A stretch of 50,622 nt of DNA from Planctomycetota bacterium (GTDB lineage: Bacteria > Planctomycetota > Phycisphaerae > Phycisphaerales > UBA1924). The DNA is taken from the NCBI GenBank assembly GCA_023434205.1, contig JAEYTB010000045.1, positions 1 to 50,622 on the forward strand, given 5' to 3'. How positions within the stretch are numbered: position 1 is the stretch's first letter; each line of letters opens with the position of its first letter. The translations under genes were made by a program, and so were the position numbers. Shown here one piece after another: positions 7,629 to 15,979 of the stretch. The notes under the pieces were generated by a model. That model saw only the letters and a program-made list of their open reading frames with translations, ran no database searches and was not told the DNA's origin.

Positions 7629-9587
7629 GTGCGCGGCCCCCGCTGGTCCATCCTGATCTTTGCCGCGGGCGTGCTGCTGGTGTTCGGTGCGCTGGGCTGG
7701 GTCACGCACCAGGCGCTCCGCCTGGAGCAGGCCGAGCAGGACGCGCGTGCGGACGCCCGCCATCAGGAGAACATCCGCCTGGCGCTGTGGCGCATGGACT
7801 CCACGATCGGGCCGATCCTCGCGCGTGAGGCCGCGCGGCCCTACTTCGAGTACCGGCCGTTCTACCCTGCGGACCGTGCGTACACGCGCCAACTCGGCCG
7901 CGTCGAGCCCGGCGAGGTGTTCGTCCCCTCACCCTTGCTCCACGCGACCGATCCCTTCGTCAGGCTCCACTTTGAGCGGTCCGCGTCCGGGGAGGTCACG
8001 AGCCCGCAGGTGCCCACCGGCGAGATGCGTGCCCTCGCCGAGTCGGTGTACGTCACCGGCTACGCCCTTGCGCTCTCGGAGCAGACGCTGTCGCAGCTCA
8101 CGACGCTGCTCGCGCCGGCCCGCACCGCCACGCGCGATGACGCGGCCGATGAACTGAAGAAGGAGGCAAACTCCGCAGCCGACCTCGCCGCGAAGGACGC
8201 CCGTTCCAACGAGCCCCCGCGCCAGCAGGCCCAGAAGCTCGAGATCGAGCAGAGCGCCTCGGAGTACCAGGTCCGCGCCCGCAACATCGGCCAGATCAAC
8301 CGCCCCGAGCGGGCGCAGACCGCGTCAGCCCCGGAGGCTGCGCCGCAGACACGCCAGAGCGCACGGGGCGACGCCGCCCCGCCCGCCGCGGCAACGCCCC
8401 TCGCCGGCGCCCGCGACGACGCGGCGCGGGAGCACGACGCGGATGCCGGCCAGGCCGGCGGCTACGCCTACGAGCCCATCACCGTGGGCCCCAGCGACGC
8501 GGGCGTCGTGCAGCGAGAGTTCATCCCAAGCTGGGTGGGCGACACGCCCTCGCTCGAGCTTGTCTACACCCGCCAGATCGACGCCGGCGAGGCCCGCTTC
8601 GAGCAGGGCTTCTGGGTGAACTGGCCCGCCCTGCGCGAGACCCTCACCGCCAGCGTGCAGGACCTGCTCCCCGGCGCGGTGCTCCGGCCCCTCGCCGCCG
8701 TCCCCGCGCCCGAGGACCTCGCGACCCTCGGCCGCTCCCTCGCCTCCCTCCCCGCCGAGCTCGTCGCGCCCGAGCCCGCCGCCCTCTCCATCCGCGGCAT
8801 CACCCCCGTCCGCTCAACACTCCTGGCCACATGGCTCGCCGCGATCGGGGCGGTGATCGCCATTGCCCTCGTGCTGCGCGCTTCGCTCGAGCTCGCCGAG
8901 CGCCGCGGCAGGTTCGTCTCCGCCGTCACGCACGAGCTCCGCACGCCGCTGACCACCTTCTGCCTCTACTCGCAGATGCTCGCCGACGGCATGGTCCCCA
9001 CCGAAGAGGCCCGCCGCGGCTACTTCAAGACCCTCAGCAGCGAATCGCAACGCCTCGCGCGTATCGTCGAGAGCGTGCTGGACTACGCGCGCCTGGGCCG
9101 CCCCCGCGCCGCATCGGCCGTCCAGCCGATCTCCGCCGCGGCTCTGCTCGAAAAGCTCACGCCCCCGCTCCAGTCCCGCTGCGACCAGGCCGGCATGACG
9201 CTGGTCATCGACAACACCGCGCCCGCGGACACCACCCTTCGTTGCGACCCCGCGCAGGTGGAGCGCATCCTCTACAACCTTGTGGATAACGCCTGCAAGT
9301 ACGCCGCGGAGGCGGAGGACCGGCGCATCCACCTCACGATCGCCGCCGCCCGCGCCGACCTCACCCTCACCGTCCGCGACCACGGCCCCGGCATCCCCCG
9401 CGCCGAAGCCGCCCGCATCTTCCGCCCCTTCATCCGCGGCAAGAAACAAATCGACGGCTCCACCCCCGGCCTGGGCGTCGGCCTCGCCCTGGCTCATGGC
9501 CTCGCCAAGGAATGCCGCGGCGACCTGCGGCTGGTGCCTTCGGAGAACGGCGCCGAGTTCCGCCTGCGGCTGCCCCTCGGCGACTGA
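7629..9587 (+). CDS. membrane sensor histidine kinase with long extracytoplasmic region
   Basis: This 652-residue kinase pairs with the preceding regulator. A first membrane helix lies near residues 7-28. A long extracytoplasmic segment of about 370 residues follows, whose middle is rich in Ala, Gln, Pro and Glu and looks unstructured. A second helix lies near 397-420. The dimerisation histidine is about residue 435 in VTHELRTPL. The ATP-binding domain has the N box (NLVDNACKYA), DHGPGIP and GLGVGLALAHG. I chose the GTG at 7629 because a GGGGGGGAG stretch precedes it; an in-frame GTG at 7611 overlaps the regulator. The signal is unknown. The low-complexity sensor region is unusual and is not a recognised domain. 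Confidence 0.9.
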   Translation: MRGPRWSILIFAAGVLLVFGALGWVTHQALRLEQAEQDARADARHQENIRLALWRMDSTIGPILAREAARPYFEYRPFYPADRAYTRQLGRVEPGEVFVPSPLLHATDPFVRLHFERSASGEVTSPQVPTGEMRALAESVYVTGYALALSEQTLSQLTTLLAPARTATRDDAADELKKEANSAADLAAKDARSNEPPRQQAQKLEIEQSASEYQVRARNIGQINRPERAQTASAPEAAPQTRQSARGDAAPPAAATPLAGARDDAAREHDADAGQAGGYAYEPITVGPSDAGVVQREFIPSWVGDTPSLELVYTRQIDAGEARFEQGFWVNWPALRETLTASVQDLLPGAVLRPLAAVPAPEDLATLGRSLASLPAELVAPEPAALSIRGITPVRSTLLATWLAAIGAVIAIALVLRASLELAERRGRFVSAVTHELRTPLTTFCLYSQMLADGMVPTEEARRGYFKTLSSESQRLARIVESVLDYARLGRPRAASAVQPISAAALLEKLTPPLQSRCDQAGMTLVIDNTAPADTTLRCDPAQVERILYNLVDNACKYAAEAEDRRIHLTIAAARADLTLTVRDHGPGIPRAEAARIFRPFIRGKKQIDGSTPGLGVGLALAHGLAKECRGDLRLVPSENGAEFRLRLPLGD

Positions 9588-9630
9588 TCACCGCTTCGAC
9601 TCTCCGCTCTCGGCTCTTCGCTTTCCGCTT

Positions 9631-10338
9631 TCAAGGCAACGGCTCCAGCCACCCTTCCGGCACCTCGGCCCACACCCGTGCCGAGGCATCGAACATCACG
9701 CCGTTGAACTTCTTCACGTGGAACCACCCCACGCGCCGGCTCACGTGCGCCGCGTCCCGGTAGTCCAGGATGCTCGCCGTGCGCGTCGGCGGTGGGGCCC
9801 CTGTCGCCACCGCTCCCGCGGCGGAGTCCACCAGCAGGTTCGCCGCGGAGGGCTTCTGCACCTTGTCGAACGCGATGTGCGCCCGCCGCGCCGGCCGCCC
9901 CTGGGAGAGGGGCCACAGCTCATCATCGAAGTTGTCCAGGTCCCCCGGCGCACCGGCGTGCCCCGTGCCGTTCATCGCGTAGGTGCGGAGCATGGGCCGC
10001 CCATAGAACGCCCGCACGGTCGGGCACACCAACGCCGACCGCTCCGTGTAGAGCTCCGCGCTGGTCGTGCCCGTCACGCCGAACGACTGCTGCACCACCA
10101 TGCCCCAGTTGGGCAGCTCCGTGTACGGCACCCCCAGCGCCGGCCCGACGCCCTTGTTCTCATCCGCGTACGCGCGGCAGGCCACAAACACCTGCCGCAA
10201 GTTCGACAGGCACACCACGCTCCGCCCCGTCTCCCGCGCCTTGGAGAGCGCGGGCAGCAGGATGCCGATCAGGACCGCGATAATCGCGATCACCACCAGC
10301 AGTTCGATCAACGTGAATGCCCGCTTCAAGCTGTACAC
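9631..10338 (-). CDS. pseudopilin-like protein with degenerate H-X9-DG tail
   Basis: The N-terminus has a short basic leader and then the type IV pilin/type II secretion methylation motif AFTLIELLVVIAIIAVLIG, so prepilin peptidase should process it before the phenylalanine. The body is globular and of the planctomycete DUF1559-like style. Near the C-terminus a histidine is followed nine residues later by DA, where relatives have DG. The start is uncertain: the frame is open to 10416, but that adds an improbable leader, so I used the GTG at 10338. The gene is read towards the histidine kinase gene, with 43 bases between them. Its function in a pseudopilus or as an exported processed protein is not known. 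Confidence 0.75.
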   Translation of the reverse strand: MYSLKRAFTLIELLVVIAIIAVLIGILLPALSKARETGRSVVCLSNLRQVFVACRAYADENKGVGPALGVPYTELPNWGMVVQQSFGVTGTTSAELYTERSALVCPTVRAFYGRPMLRTYAMNGTGHAGAPGDLDNFDDELWPLSQGRPARRAHIAFDKVQKPSAANLLVDSAAGAVATGAPPPTRTASILDYRDAAHVSRRVGWFHVKKFNGVMFDASARVWAEVPEGWLEPLP

Positions 10339-10486
10339 CCCACAACGCACCAACCGCGGCAGGAAGGGAAAAACCGAACACAGAGCCCACAAAGGAAAAC
10401 AGAGCACACCGAGCAAGTACAGGATTGAATCCGATTCCCCTCAGTGCCCTCCGTCTCCCTCCGTTCCCTCTGTGTTCCTCTTCTCC

Positions 10487-11353
10487 TCACGAGAACTTCG
10501 GCGCCACCGACCAGTTCATCTTCCCGATCAGCCGGGACCAGTAGTCGCTCCGTGGGTTCTGCACGAACCGGATCGAACTGGGGTGCCGCTCGATCAGGAT
10601 CCGGTCACCCGGCAGCACCGGGGCCTGTACCTGCCCGTCCAGCACCAGCGTCGTCCCGGGCGACAGCTCCTGGTTCACCTTGATCGCCTTGATCTCGATC
10701 CGGCTATGCCCCGGCACCACCACCGGCCGCACCGAGAGCGAGTGCGCCGCGATGGGCGTGATCGCGAACCCGTCCACCGTCGGCGCCAGGATCGGCCCGC
10801 CTGCGGACAGGTTGTACGCCGTGGACCCCAGGGGCGAGGAAATGATCACCCCGTCGCCGCTCATCGTCGGCCCGGTGTGCCCGTCGATGCTGAACGCCAG
10901 GCTGATCATCCGATAGGGCGGCCCCGCGGTGATCACGGCCTCGTTAAGCGCCATCCCCTCGAACCGCGCCGCCTCCCCCTTGGCGGGCAGCACCCGCACC
11001 TGGATCAGGCTGAACGACTGGATGACCAGGTCGCCGGACCCGAAGATCCCCGCTGCCTGCTCGCGCAGGGCCGGCATGTCGAACTCCGCCAAGAATCCAA
11101 GCCGCCCCATGTTCACGCCCAGCATCGCCATGCCCGGCGCGGCGCACCGCCGCGCCTGCGAAAGCAGCGTCCCATCCCCCCCGAACACCACGATCAACTC
11201 CGCCCCCCGCGCCGCGGCGGGCAGCGGCGAGGAATCTGCCGGGAGCTCAGCCACCAGCCGCCCGTGCTTCTCGATCAGCGCCCGTACCTCCGCCGCGGCG
11301 GTCGCCGCCGCGGGCTTGTGCGGGTTTACCAGTAACAGTGCGCTTCGTCCCAT
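10487..11353 (-). CDS. nadK: NAD kinase
   Basis: This enzyme phosphorylates NAD+ to NADP+ with ATP or polyphosphate. The 288-residue product has the diagnostic GGDGT loop in VVFGGDGTLL. The downstream NMGRLGFLAEF and the DG(V/I)I/STPxGSTAYxLSAGGPI-type segment (here DGVIISSPLGSTAYNLSAGG) follow, and the C-terminus is rich in beta strands. Two adjacent ATGs (11356 and 11353) are possible. I chose the second because TAGACT ends seven bases before it, matching the leaderless pattern seen elsewhere. The gene is divergent from the polyprenyl synthase gene, with about 100 bases between them. It supplies the cofactor used by the transhydrogenase at the left end, a thematic but not physical link. Confidence 0.93.
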   Translation of the reverse strand: MGRSALLLVNPHKPAAATAAAEVRALIEKHGRLVAELPADSSPLPAAARGAELIVVFGGDGTLLSQARRCAAPGMAMLGVNMGRLGFLAEFDMPALREQAAGIFGSGDLVIQSFSLIQVRVLPAKGEAARFEGMALNEAVITAGPPYRMISLAFSIDGHTGPTMSGDGVIISSPLGSTAYNLSAGGPILAPTVDGFAITPIAAHSLSVRPVVVPGHSRIEIKAIKVNQELSPGTTLVLDGQVQAPVLPGDRILIERHPSSIRFVQNPRSDYWSRLIGKMNWSVAPKFS

Positions 11354-11360
11354 CATTTGA

Positions 11361-11366
11361 AGTCTA
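11361..11366 (-). promoter_or_regulatory. candidate -10 element (TAGACT) for leaderless nadK
   Basis: Read on the minus strand, TAGACT lies seven bases before the ATG at 11353 with no Shine-Dalgarno sequence in between. It decides between two adjacent ATGs if transcription starts at the codon. Confidence 0.45.
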
Positions 11367-11454
11367 GCGTCGGGCGATCCCCGCGAGCCTCCCTGCCCCT
11401 CAAGCCAATCCTGATGCCGCCGCACGCGACTCCCGTCGTCTACCGTTCCGCAGG

Positions 11455-12492
11455 ATGAACCCGATCATCGACCTCCCGCCCCCCCTCGCCGCCTCCCTTG
11501 GCCCCCTTGCCGAGACCATCGCCGGTGCGCTCCTCGAGGTCCAGCGGGTCTTTGACCGCCAGCTCCGCTCCGACCTGCCCCCCGTCTCCACGCTCTGCCG
11601 GCACGTCGAGCACTACCGCGGCAAGATGCTCCGCCCGACCCTCGTCATCGCCTGCGGAATCGCCGCGCACCCCCGCGCCGCCACCGCCAGCCCCGCCTCC
11701 CTCATCACCCCCGCCCACCACGTTATTGCCGCCGTGATTGAGATGGTCCACATGGCGACCCTCGTCCACGATGATGTCCTCGACGAGGCCGACACCCGCC
11801 GCCGCGCCCAGACCATCAACCGCCTCCACGGCAACGAGGCCGCGGTGATCCTGGGCGACTACCTGATCGCGTCGGCGTACCACCTGTGCTCGACGCTGCC
11901 CGACAACCGCGCTTCGCTCGTCGTGGGCCGCGCCAGCGTCACGACGTGCGCGGGCGAGCTGCTCCAGCTCCACCACCGCGACGACTACTCGATCGACGAG
12001 CCGACGTACTTCGAGGTTCTCGCACGCAAGACGGCGGAGCTGATCGCCACCGCCGCGGAGCTCGGCGCCGCCCAGTCGGGCGCCTCCGCGGCGACCTGCA
12101 ACGCCCTCGCCGACTACGGCCGCAAGCTCGGCATCGCGTTCCAGATCCAGGACGACCTGCTCGACCTGACCGGCAAGGAGTCCGTCGTCGGCAAGTCGGT
12201 GGGCAAGGACCTGGACAAGGGGAAGATGACGCTGCCCTTCGTCCACCACCTCGCGAACGCCGACCACCACGCCCGCGCCGGCACGCTCATCGCGCTGGAG
12301 TCGATGCCCGACGACCACGCCCGGGCCGAGCTCTACGCCGCCCTTGAGCAGACGGGCTCCATCGACTACGCCCGCAAGGCCGCGCAGCGTTACGTGAGCG
12401 AGGCCGTGAAGAACCTCTCCGAGCTCCCGAACAGCCCCGCCAAGGCCATGCTCCACGCCATGGCCGAGGCCGTCATCACGCGCGCGTACTGA
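11455..12492 (+). CDS. long-chain polyprenyl diphosphate synthase
   Basis: This trans-prenyltransferase condenses isopentenyl diphosphate with allylic diphosphates to make the side chain of quinones or a related polyprenol. The 345-residue protein has the first aspartate-rich motif (H-DDVLD, residues 105-110), the second motif (QDDLLD, 232-237) and GKSVGKDLDKGKMTLP after it. The residue just upstream of the first motif is small or aliphatic, which fits products longer than farnesyl, but chain length cannot be fixed from sequence alone. Upstream, TACCGT lies eight bases before the ATG and only a weak CAGG could serve as ribosome site. A UbiD decarboxylase at the right end may use a polyprenylated substrate of this type. 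Confidence 0.92.
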   Translation: MNPIIDLPPPLAASLGPLAETIAGALLEVQRVFDRQLRSDLPPVSTLCRHVEHYRGKMLRPTLVIACGIAAHPRAATASPASLITPAHHVIAAVIEMVHMATLVHDDVLDEADTRRRAQTINRLHGNEAAVILGDYLIASAYHLCSTLPDNRASLVVGRASVTTCAGELLQLHHRDDYSIDEPTYFEVLARKTAELIATAAELGAAQSGASAATCNALADYGRKLGIAFQIQDDLLDLTGKESVVGKSVGKDLDKGKMTLPFVHHLANADHHARAGTLIALESMPDDHARAELYAALEQTGSIDYARKAAQRYVSEAVKNLSELPNSPAKAMLHAMAEAVITRAY

Positions 12493-12515
12493 TCAGCTTC
12501 GAGCGTCCTCCGCTC

Positions 12516-13562
12516 TCAGCAGCTCCCCCCCGCCAAGGCGCAGAAGAACGACTCGATGTCCGCATCCGTGCCGATATCGTCATCCATGTTGAAGTCCGCG
12601 TTCCCGCCCACGCCCGCCAGCGACCGGAAGAACGCCTCGATATCCGCATCGGTCCCCACATCGCCGTCTAGGTCAAAGTCCACGTAGGGGTGGACCTCGA
12701 CCTCCAGCTCAAGCGTGGGGCTGTACCCCAGCACCGGCGACAGCGCGTTCTCCTTGGTATAGAACGCCGGGTACACCACCCCGCCCCCGCCGCCCGGCCC
12801 GCCCGACGCCGGGTGCAGGCTGCTCACCATCAGCATCACCTTCCCCGCGTTCAGACCGCGTGAGAAGTAGTTCCGCACCGCCGCGCTGCTGGTGTCCACC
12901 TCGAACACGAACTCCGTCCCTGCGGGTACCAGCTCGCCGGGCATCACCGTCGTCGTGACGCCGACCGCCATCGGCGAGGCCTCAAACCGCAGCCGCACCT
13001 GGCGCGACACATCCGTCGCCACCCCCGCCTCATCCACCACCGCGGCGAACGCGCTCCGCGTGCCCTCCTGCGGAGGGAAGCTCGGCACCGTGCTGTACGC
13101 CGTGGTCTCCTGGAACGTCTCCGCGCTCTGCCCGTTGCGGTACCCCACCGCGAACAGTTCCACCGGCTTCCCCGCGTCGGCGTCCGCCACATACTCGGGG
13201 TCGGTGTCCGCGTAGGAGGTCGCCACCGCATCAAAGCTCGGGTCGTACACGAACCGCAGGTCGTTGCTCACCACCACCCGCACCCGCGCCGACCGCACCC
13301 GGTACCGCAGCTCGCCCGCCCCAGCCGGCACCTGCCCGCCGGTCCCGAAGCCGATGAGGAACTGCGCATCCCGGTCATCGAAACCCACCTGCCCCAGCGC
13401 GGCGTACACCGGCGCCGAGGTCTCGGTCCCCGGTGCGCTCGCGAACGGGTACATCCACCGGTCCAGGAGCGGCTGCTCCCAAGCGCCCTGGAACACCTGC
13501 CCCATCGCTCCGCCGCACGCCGCGGCGACGACGCCCGCTCCGACCAATACCGCGATCCGCAT
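12516..13562 (-). CDS. secreted protein with C-terminal Asp-rich GTDADIE repeats
   Basis: The 348-residue product starts with a signal peptide (MRIAVLVGAGVVAAACGGAMG). I chose the ATG at 13562 because CGGAGCGG precedes it; the longer open frame upstream has no such site. The middle is a beta-rich region without a recognised domain. The C-terminus has two copies of a calcium-loop-like unit, DLDGDVGTDADIEAFF and NMDDDIGTDADIESFF, each followed by an LAG segment, and it ends LAGGSC. These resemble dockerin or EF-hand loops and are a recurring ending of exported proteins in Phycisphaerae, where sorting or anchoring is suspected. The protein is divergent from a pseudopilin-like gene. Confidence 0.8.
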   Translation of the reverse strand: MRIAVLVGAGVVAAACGGAMGQVFQGAWEQPLLDRWMYPFASAPGTETSAPVYAALGQVGFDDRDAQFLIGFGTGGQVPAGAGELRYRVRSARVRVVVSNDLRFVYDPSFDAVATSYADTDPEYVADADAGKPVELFAVGYRNGQSAETFQETTAYSTVPSFPPQEGTRSAFAAVVDEAGVATDVSRQVRLRFEASPMAVGVTTTVMPGELVPAGTEFVFEVDTSSAAVRNYFSRGLNAGKVMLMVSSLHPASGGPGGGGGVVYPAFYTKENALSPVLGYSPTLELEVEVHPYVDFDLDGDVGTDADIEAFFRSLAGVGGNADFNMDDDIGTDADIESFFCALAGGSC

Positions 13563-13620
13563 ATCATCCGCTCCGTGTAATAGTGAGGGGCTCGGGTCAA
13601 GGCTCCAAAATCTTGCCAGA

Positions 13621-13635
13621 CAGGAATGATTCCTG
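13621..13635. promoter_or_regulatory. 7-bp inverted repeat in a divergent intergenic region
   Basis: CAGGAAT-G-ATTCCTG is a perfect inverted repeat in the 121-base gap between the divergent secreted-protein and pseudopilin genes. A TATACT at 13649-13654 lies 13 bases to its right. It could be an operator shared by the two promoters; no binding protein is known. Confidence 0.35.
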
Positions 13636-13683
13636 CCCGACAATATTCTATACTGCCTTGCCGAAAGTCCAGTTCCACGAGCC

Positions 13684-14547
13684 ATGCCCCGCCGCGCATT
13701 CACCCTCATCGAGCTCCTCGTCGTCATCGCCATCACGGCGATCCTCATCTCCATCCTCCTCCCAGCCCTGGGCAAGGCCCGCCAGACCGCCCGAACCACC
13801 CGCGAGCTCGCTGCGGCACGCTCCCTCCTCACCGCCTTCACCCTCTACTCCGACGCCAACCGCGGCAGGGTCCTCACCGGCTACCCCACCCGCGACATGG
13901 TCAACACCACCGCCCCGGTCCTCAACGACAAGGGCGACCGCCTCCTTGATGAGGAAGCGCAGCGCTACCCCTGGCGCATTGCCCCCTACCTCAACTTCGA
14001 CTTCCGCGGCATGTACGACGACGACAAGGTCCTCGCCGCGCTCCGCAACGGCGAGCCTTCCTACGCCTCCTACGGCGTGGGCTACGACTACGTCGTCAGC
14101 CTCTTCCCTTCGCTGGGGATGAACATCGCCTTTGTTGGGGGCAGCGACCGCCACGGTGCCTTCGACCCTGTGTTTTCAAGGGTTTTCGGCAGGGTCCACC
14201 TTGAGCGCATCGAGGATTCCCGCCGCCCCTCCAGCCTCCTGGTCTTCGCCTCCGCCCGCGCGGATGTACAGGCCCAGGTCCCATTCCTGAGCAACCCGCA
14301 GGGCTTCTTCAGGCTCGAACCGCCGCGGTTCGCCGCGTCGCAGCCCCGCCTGTGGCAGCAGGCGTACGACCACGCCTCGCCCAGCCCCGGGCTCAACTCG
14401 GGCTTTATCTCCCTCCGCCATGGCGGAAAGGCCGTGACGGCGCATCTGGATGGGCACGCCGCCCTGCTGGGCTGGTCGGACCTCGGCGACATGCGCCGCT
14501 GGGCCGACCAGGCCGACGGGCCGGACTGGGGCGTATCCCCCCGCTAG
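13684..14547 (+). CDS. pseudopilin-like protein with H-X9-DG tail
   Basis: This is a 287-residue protein with leader MPRR followed by AFTLIELLVVIAITAILISILLPALGKAR, the prepilin peptidase and methylation motif plus the hydrophobic spine of pseudopilins. After a globular region, RHGGKAVTAHLDGHA contains a histidine exactly nine residues before DG, the known prepilin-associated H-X9-DG motif. Assembly into a fibre or simple export by the type II machinery are both possible. It is one of three such genes within 6 kb, each apparently a separate transcription unit. A TATACT about 30 bases upstream may be its -10 element. Confidence 0.88.
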   Translation: MPRRAFTLIELLVVIAITAILISILLPALGKARQTARTTRELAAARSLLTAFTLYSDANRGRVLTGYPTRDMVNTTAPVLNDKGDRLLDEEAQRYPWRIAPYLNFDFRGMYDDDKVLAALRNGEPSYASYGVGYDYVVSLFPSLGMNIAFVGGSDRHGAFDPVFSRVFGRVHLERIEDSRRPSSLLVFASARADVQAQVPFLSNPQGFFRLEPPRFAASQPRLWQQAYDHASPSPGLNSGFISLRHGGKAVTAHLDGHAALLGWSDLGDMRRWADQADGPDWGVSPR

Positions 14548-14808
14548 TTGCCCTGGATTCGCGTCAGATCTATCCGAATATTCTCCAGACTCCCGGCGTG
14601 GAGGTCCGACAAGTGTTTTTGGCCTTTCCCACCCCCGGACCCGCGAACGGCCTTGCGTCACGGGTCCTGTGCGGGTACAGTCGAAGGAGCGTGGGGCGGC
14701 CTTCTGGCATCGGAACCCGTATTTCAAGCCTCTCTCGAGTTCTCACACCGCAAGTTCTCTGAACCCCGTGCGTCGGGGCCAATGGTTTCAACTTGGAGCG
14801 CTAGTCCC

Positions 14809-15825
14809 ATGAAGATCGGTCACACCCTGAGGTCGCGTCGTGCCTTCACGCTGATCGAACTGCTCGTGGTGATCGCGATCATCGCGCTCCTCATCGGTAT
14901 CCTGTTACCTGCGCTGGGCAAGGCCCGCGCCAACGGCCGCTCGATCAAGGAGCAGGCCGCCTGCCGCGAGATGGTTCAGGCCTACCACCAGTACACCGCG
15001 ACGTTCAAGGACGCCGTGATCATCCCCTACATCAACTGGGCTTGGGCGCACCCGCACCAGGGCAAGATCAACATGATGCCTGCCGACCCGGCCGACCCGC
15101 GCCGCCTGCTTGAGGGCGACGTGATCAAGTCCTGGCCTTGGCGGTTCGTGATGCAGAGCGACTTCCCGCAGTCGGCCATGATGCTGGACGCCCGGACGCG
15201 CGAGGACTTCCGCACCCGCAGCTCAACGCCCACCGGCACCGGCGCCATCGGGACGAACCTCTACGACGACGTCAACAAGTTCCAGTACGCGTTCACCAAG
15301 CACCCGTCCTTCGGCATCAACAGCATCTACGTCGGCGGGCACTACGGCCACGGCGCCCACACGATGGGCAACGGCAACACCGCCGGGGTCGATCCCAACG
15401 GCCGCTGGTGGGTCGGCCGCATCGACGAGGTCCGCAACGCTTCCAACCTCCTGGTCTTCCTCAGCGGTCGCGAGCGTGATATCAAGTTCGGCAGCCGCGG
15501 CGGGACTTACTACTCCGGCCGCCCCGTGGCTTCGTCCGACAATCAGGTGTACGTGCCCGGGACCAACCACATCTTCCCGCCCAAGGGCGGCTTCCCCGGC
15601 GCCGGCACCGGCCTGCCCGCCGCGTGGGATATCAGCAACTCCTACGACGCCCGCCGCCGGCCTGAGACGTGGGGCATGGTGGACGGCCGCCACTTCAACA
15701 AGGTCATCACCGGCATGATGGACGGGCACGTCGAGCTCCAGTCCATCGAGCAGCTCCGCGACATGCGCAAGTGGTCCAACTACGCGACCAGCGCCGACTG
15801 GAACTTCAGCTACCGCCGCAACTGA
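14809..15825 (+). CDS. pseudopilin-like protein with H-X9-DG tail
   Basis: I chose the ATG at 14809 because TTGGAG lies about ten bases upstream and the next residues are the leader MKIGHTLRSRR. The frame is open further upstream, but that part lacks this organisation. The methylation motif AFTLIELLVVIAIIALLIG follows, then a 300-residue globular part. DGRHFNKVITGMMDGH near the end gives a histidine nine residues before DG. The paralogue at 13684 shares the local order FNK/GKAV...DGH...LRDMRKW, so the two probably arose by duplication. A strong terminator follows 26 bases after the stop. Confidence 0.88.
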   Translation: MKIGHTLRSRRAFTLIELLVVIAIIALLIGILLPALGKARANGRSIKEQAACREMVQAYHQYTATFKDAVIIPYINWAWAHPHQGKINMMPADPADPRRLLEGDVIKSWPWRFVMQSDFPQSAMMLDARTREDFRTRSSTPTGTGAIGTNLYDDVNKFQYAFTKHPSFGINSIYVGGHYGHGAHTMGNGNTAGVDPNGRWWVGRIDEVRNASNLLVFLSGRERDIKFGSRGGTYYSGRPVASSDNQVYVPGTNHIFPPKGGFPGAGTGLPAAWDISNSYDARRRPETWGMVDGRHFNKVITGMMDGHVELQSIEQLRDMRKWSNYATSADWNFSYRRN

Positions 15826-15850
15826 GCGCACGCTTTGCCGCAGTTCCTGA

Positions 15851-15877
15851 CGCCCGGCCCCGCGGCCGGGCGTTTTT
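15851..15877 (+). terminator. intrinsic terminator
   Basis: CGCCCGGCC and GGCCGGGCG form a perfect 9-bp stem around a four-base loop and are followed at once by TTTTT. It closes the pseudopilin transcript that ends at 15825. This is the clearest Rho-independent terminator in the window. Confidence 0.92.
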
Positions 15878-15967
15878 CTGCGCCGAAGAGGGTTCCGGAG
15901 GCAATCGTTGCGTGCGGGATGCACAAAATCGGGCGTCCGCCGTCCGGCCCGCTTCCCCTGACTCCCG

Positions 15968-15973
15968 TACCCT
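15968..15973 (+). promoter_or_regulatory. candidate -10 element (TACCCT) for leaderless tyrS
   Basis: TACCCT ends six bases before the tyrS ATG, and there is no Shine-Dalgarno sequence between them. It sits about 90 bases after the upstream terminator, so tyrS needs its own promoter. Confidence 0.5.
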
Positions 15974-15979
15974 CCACGG

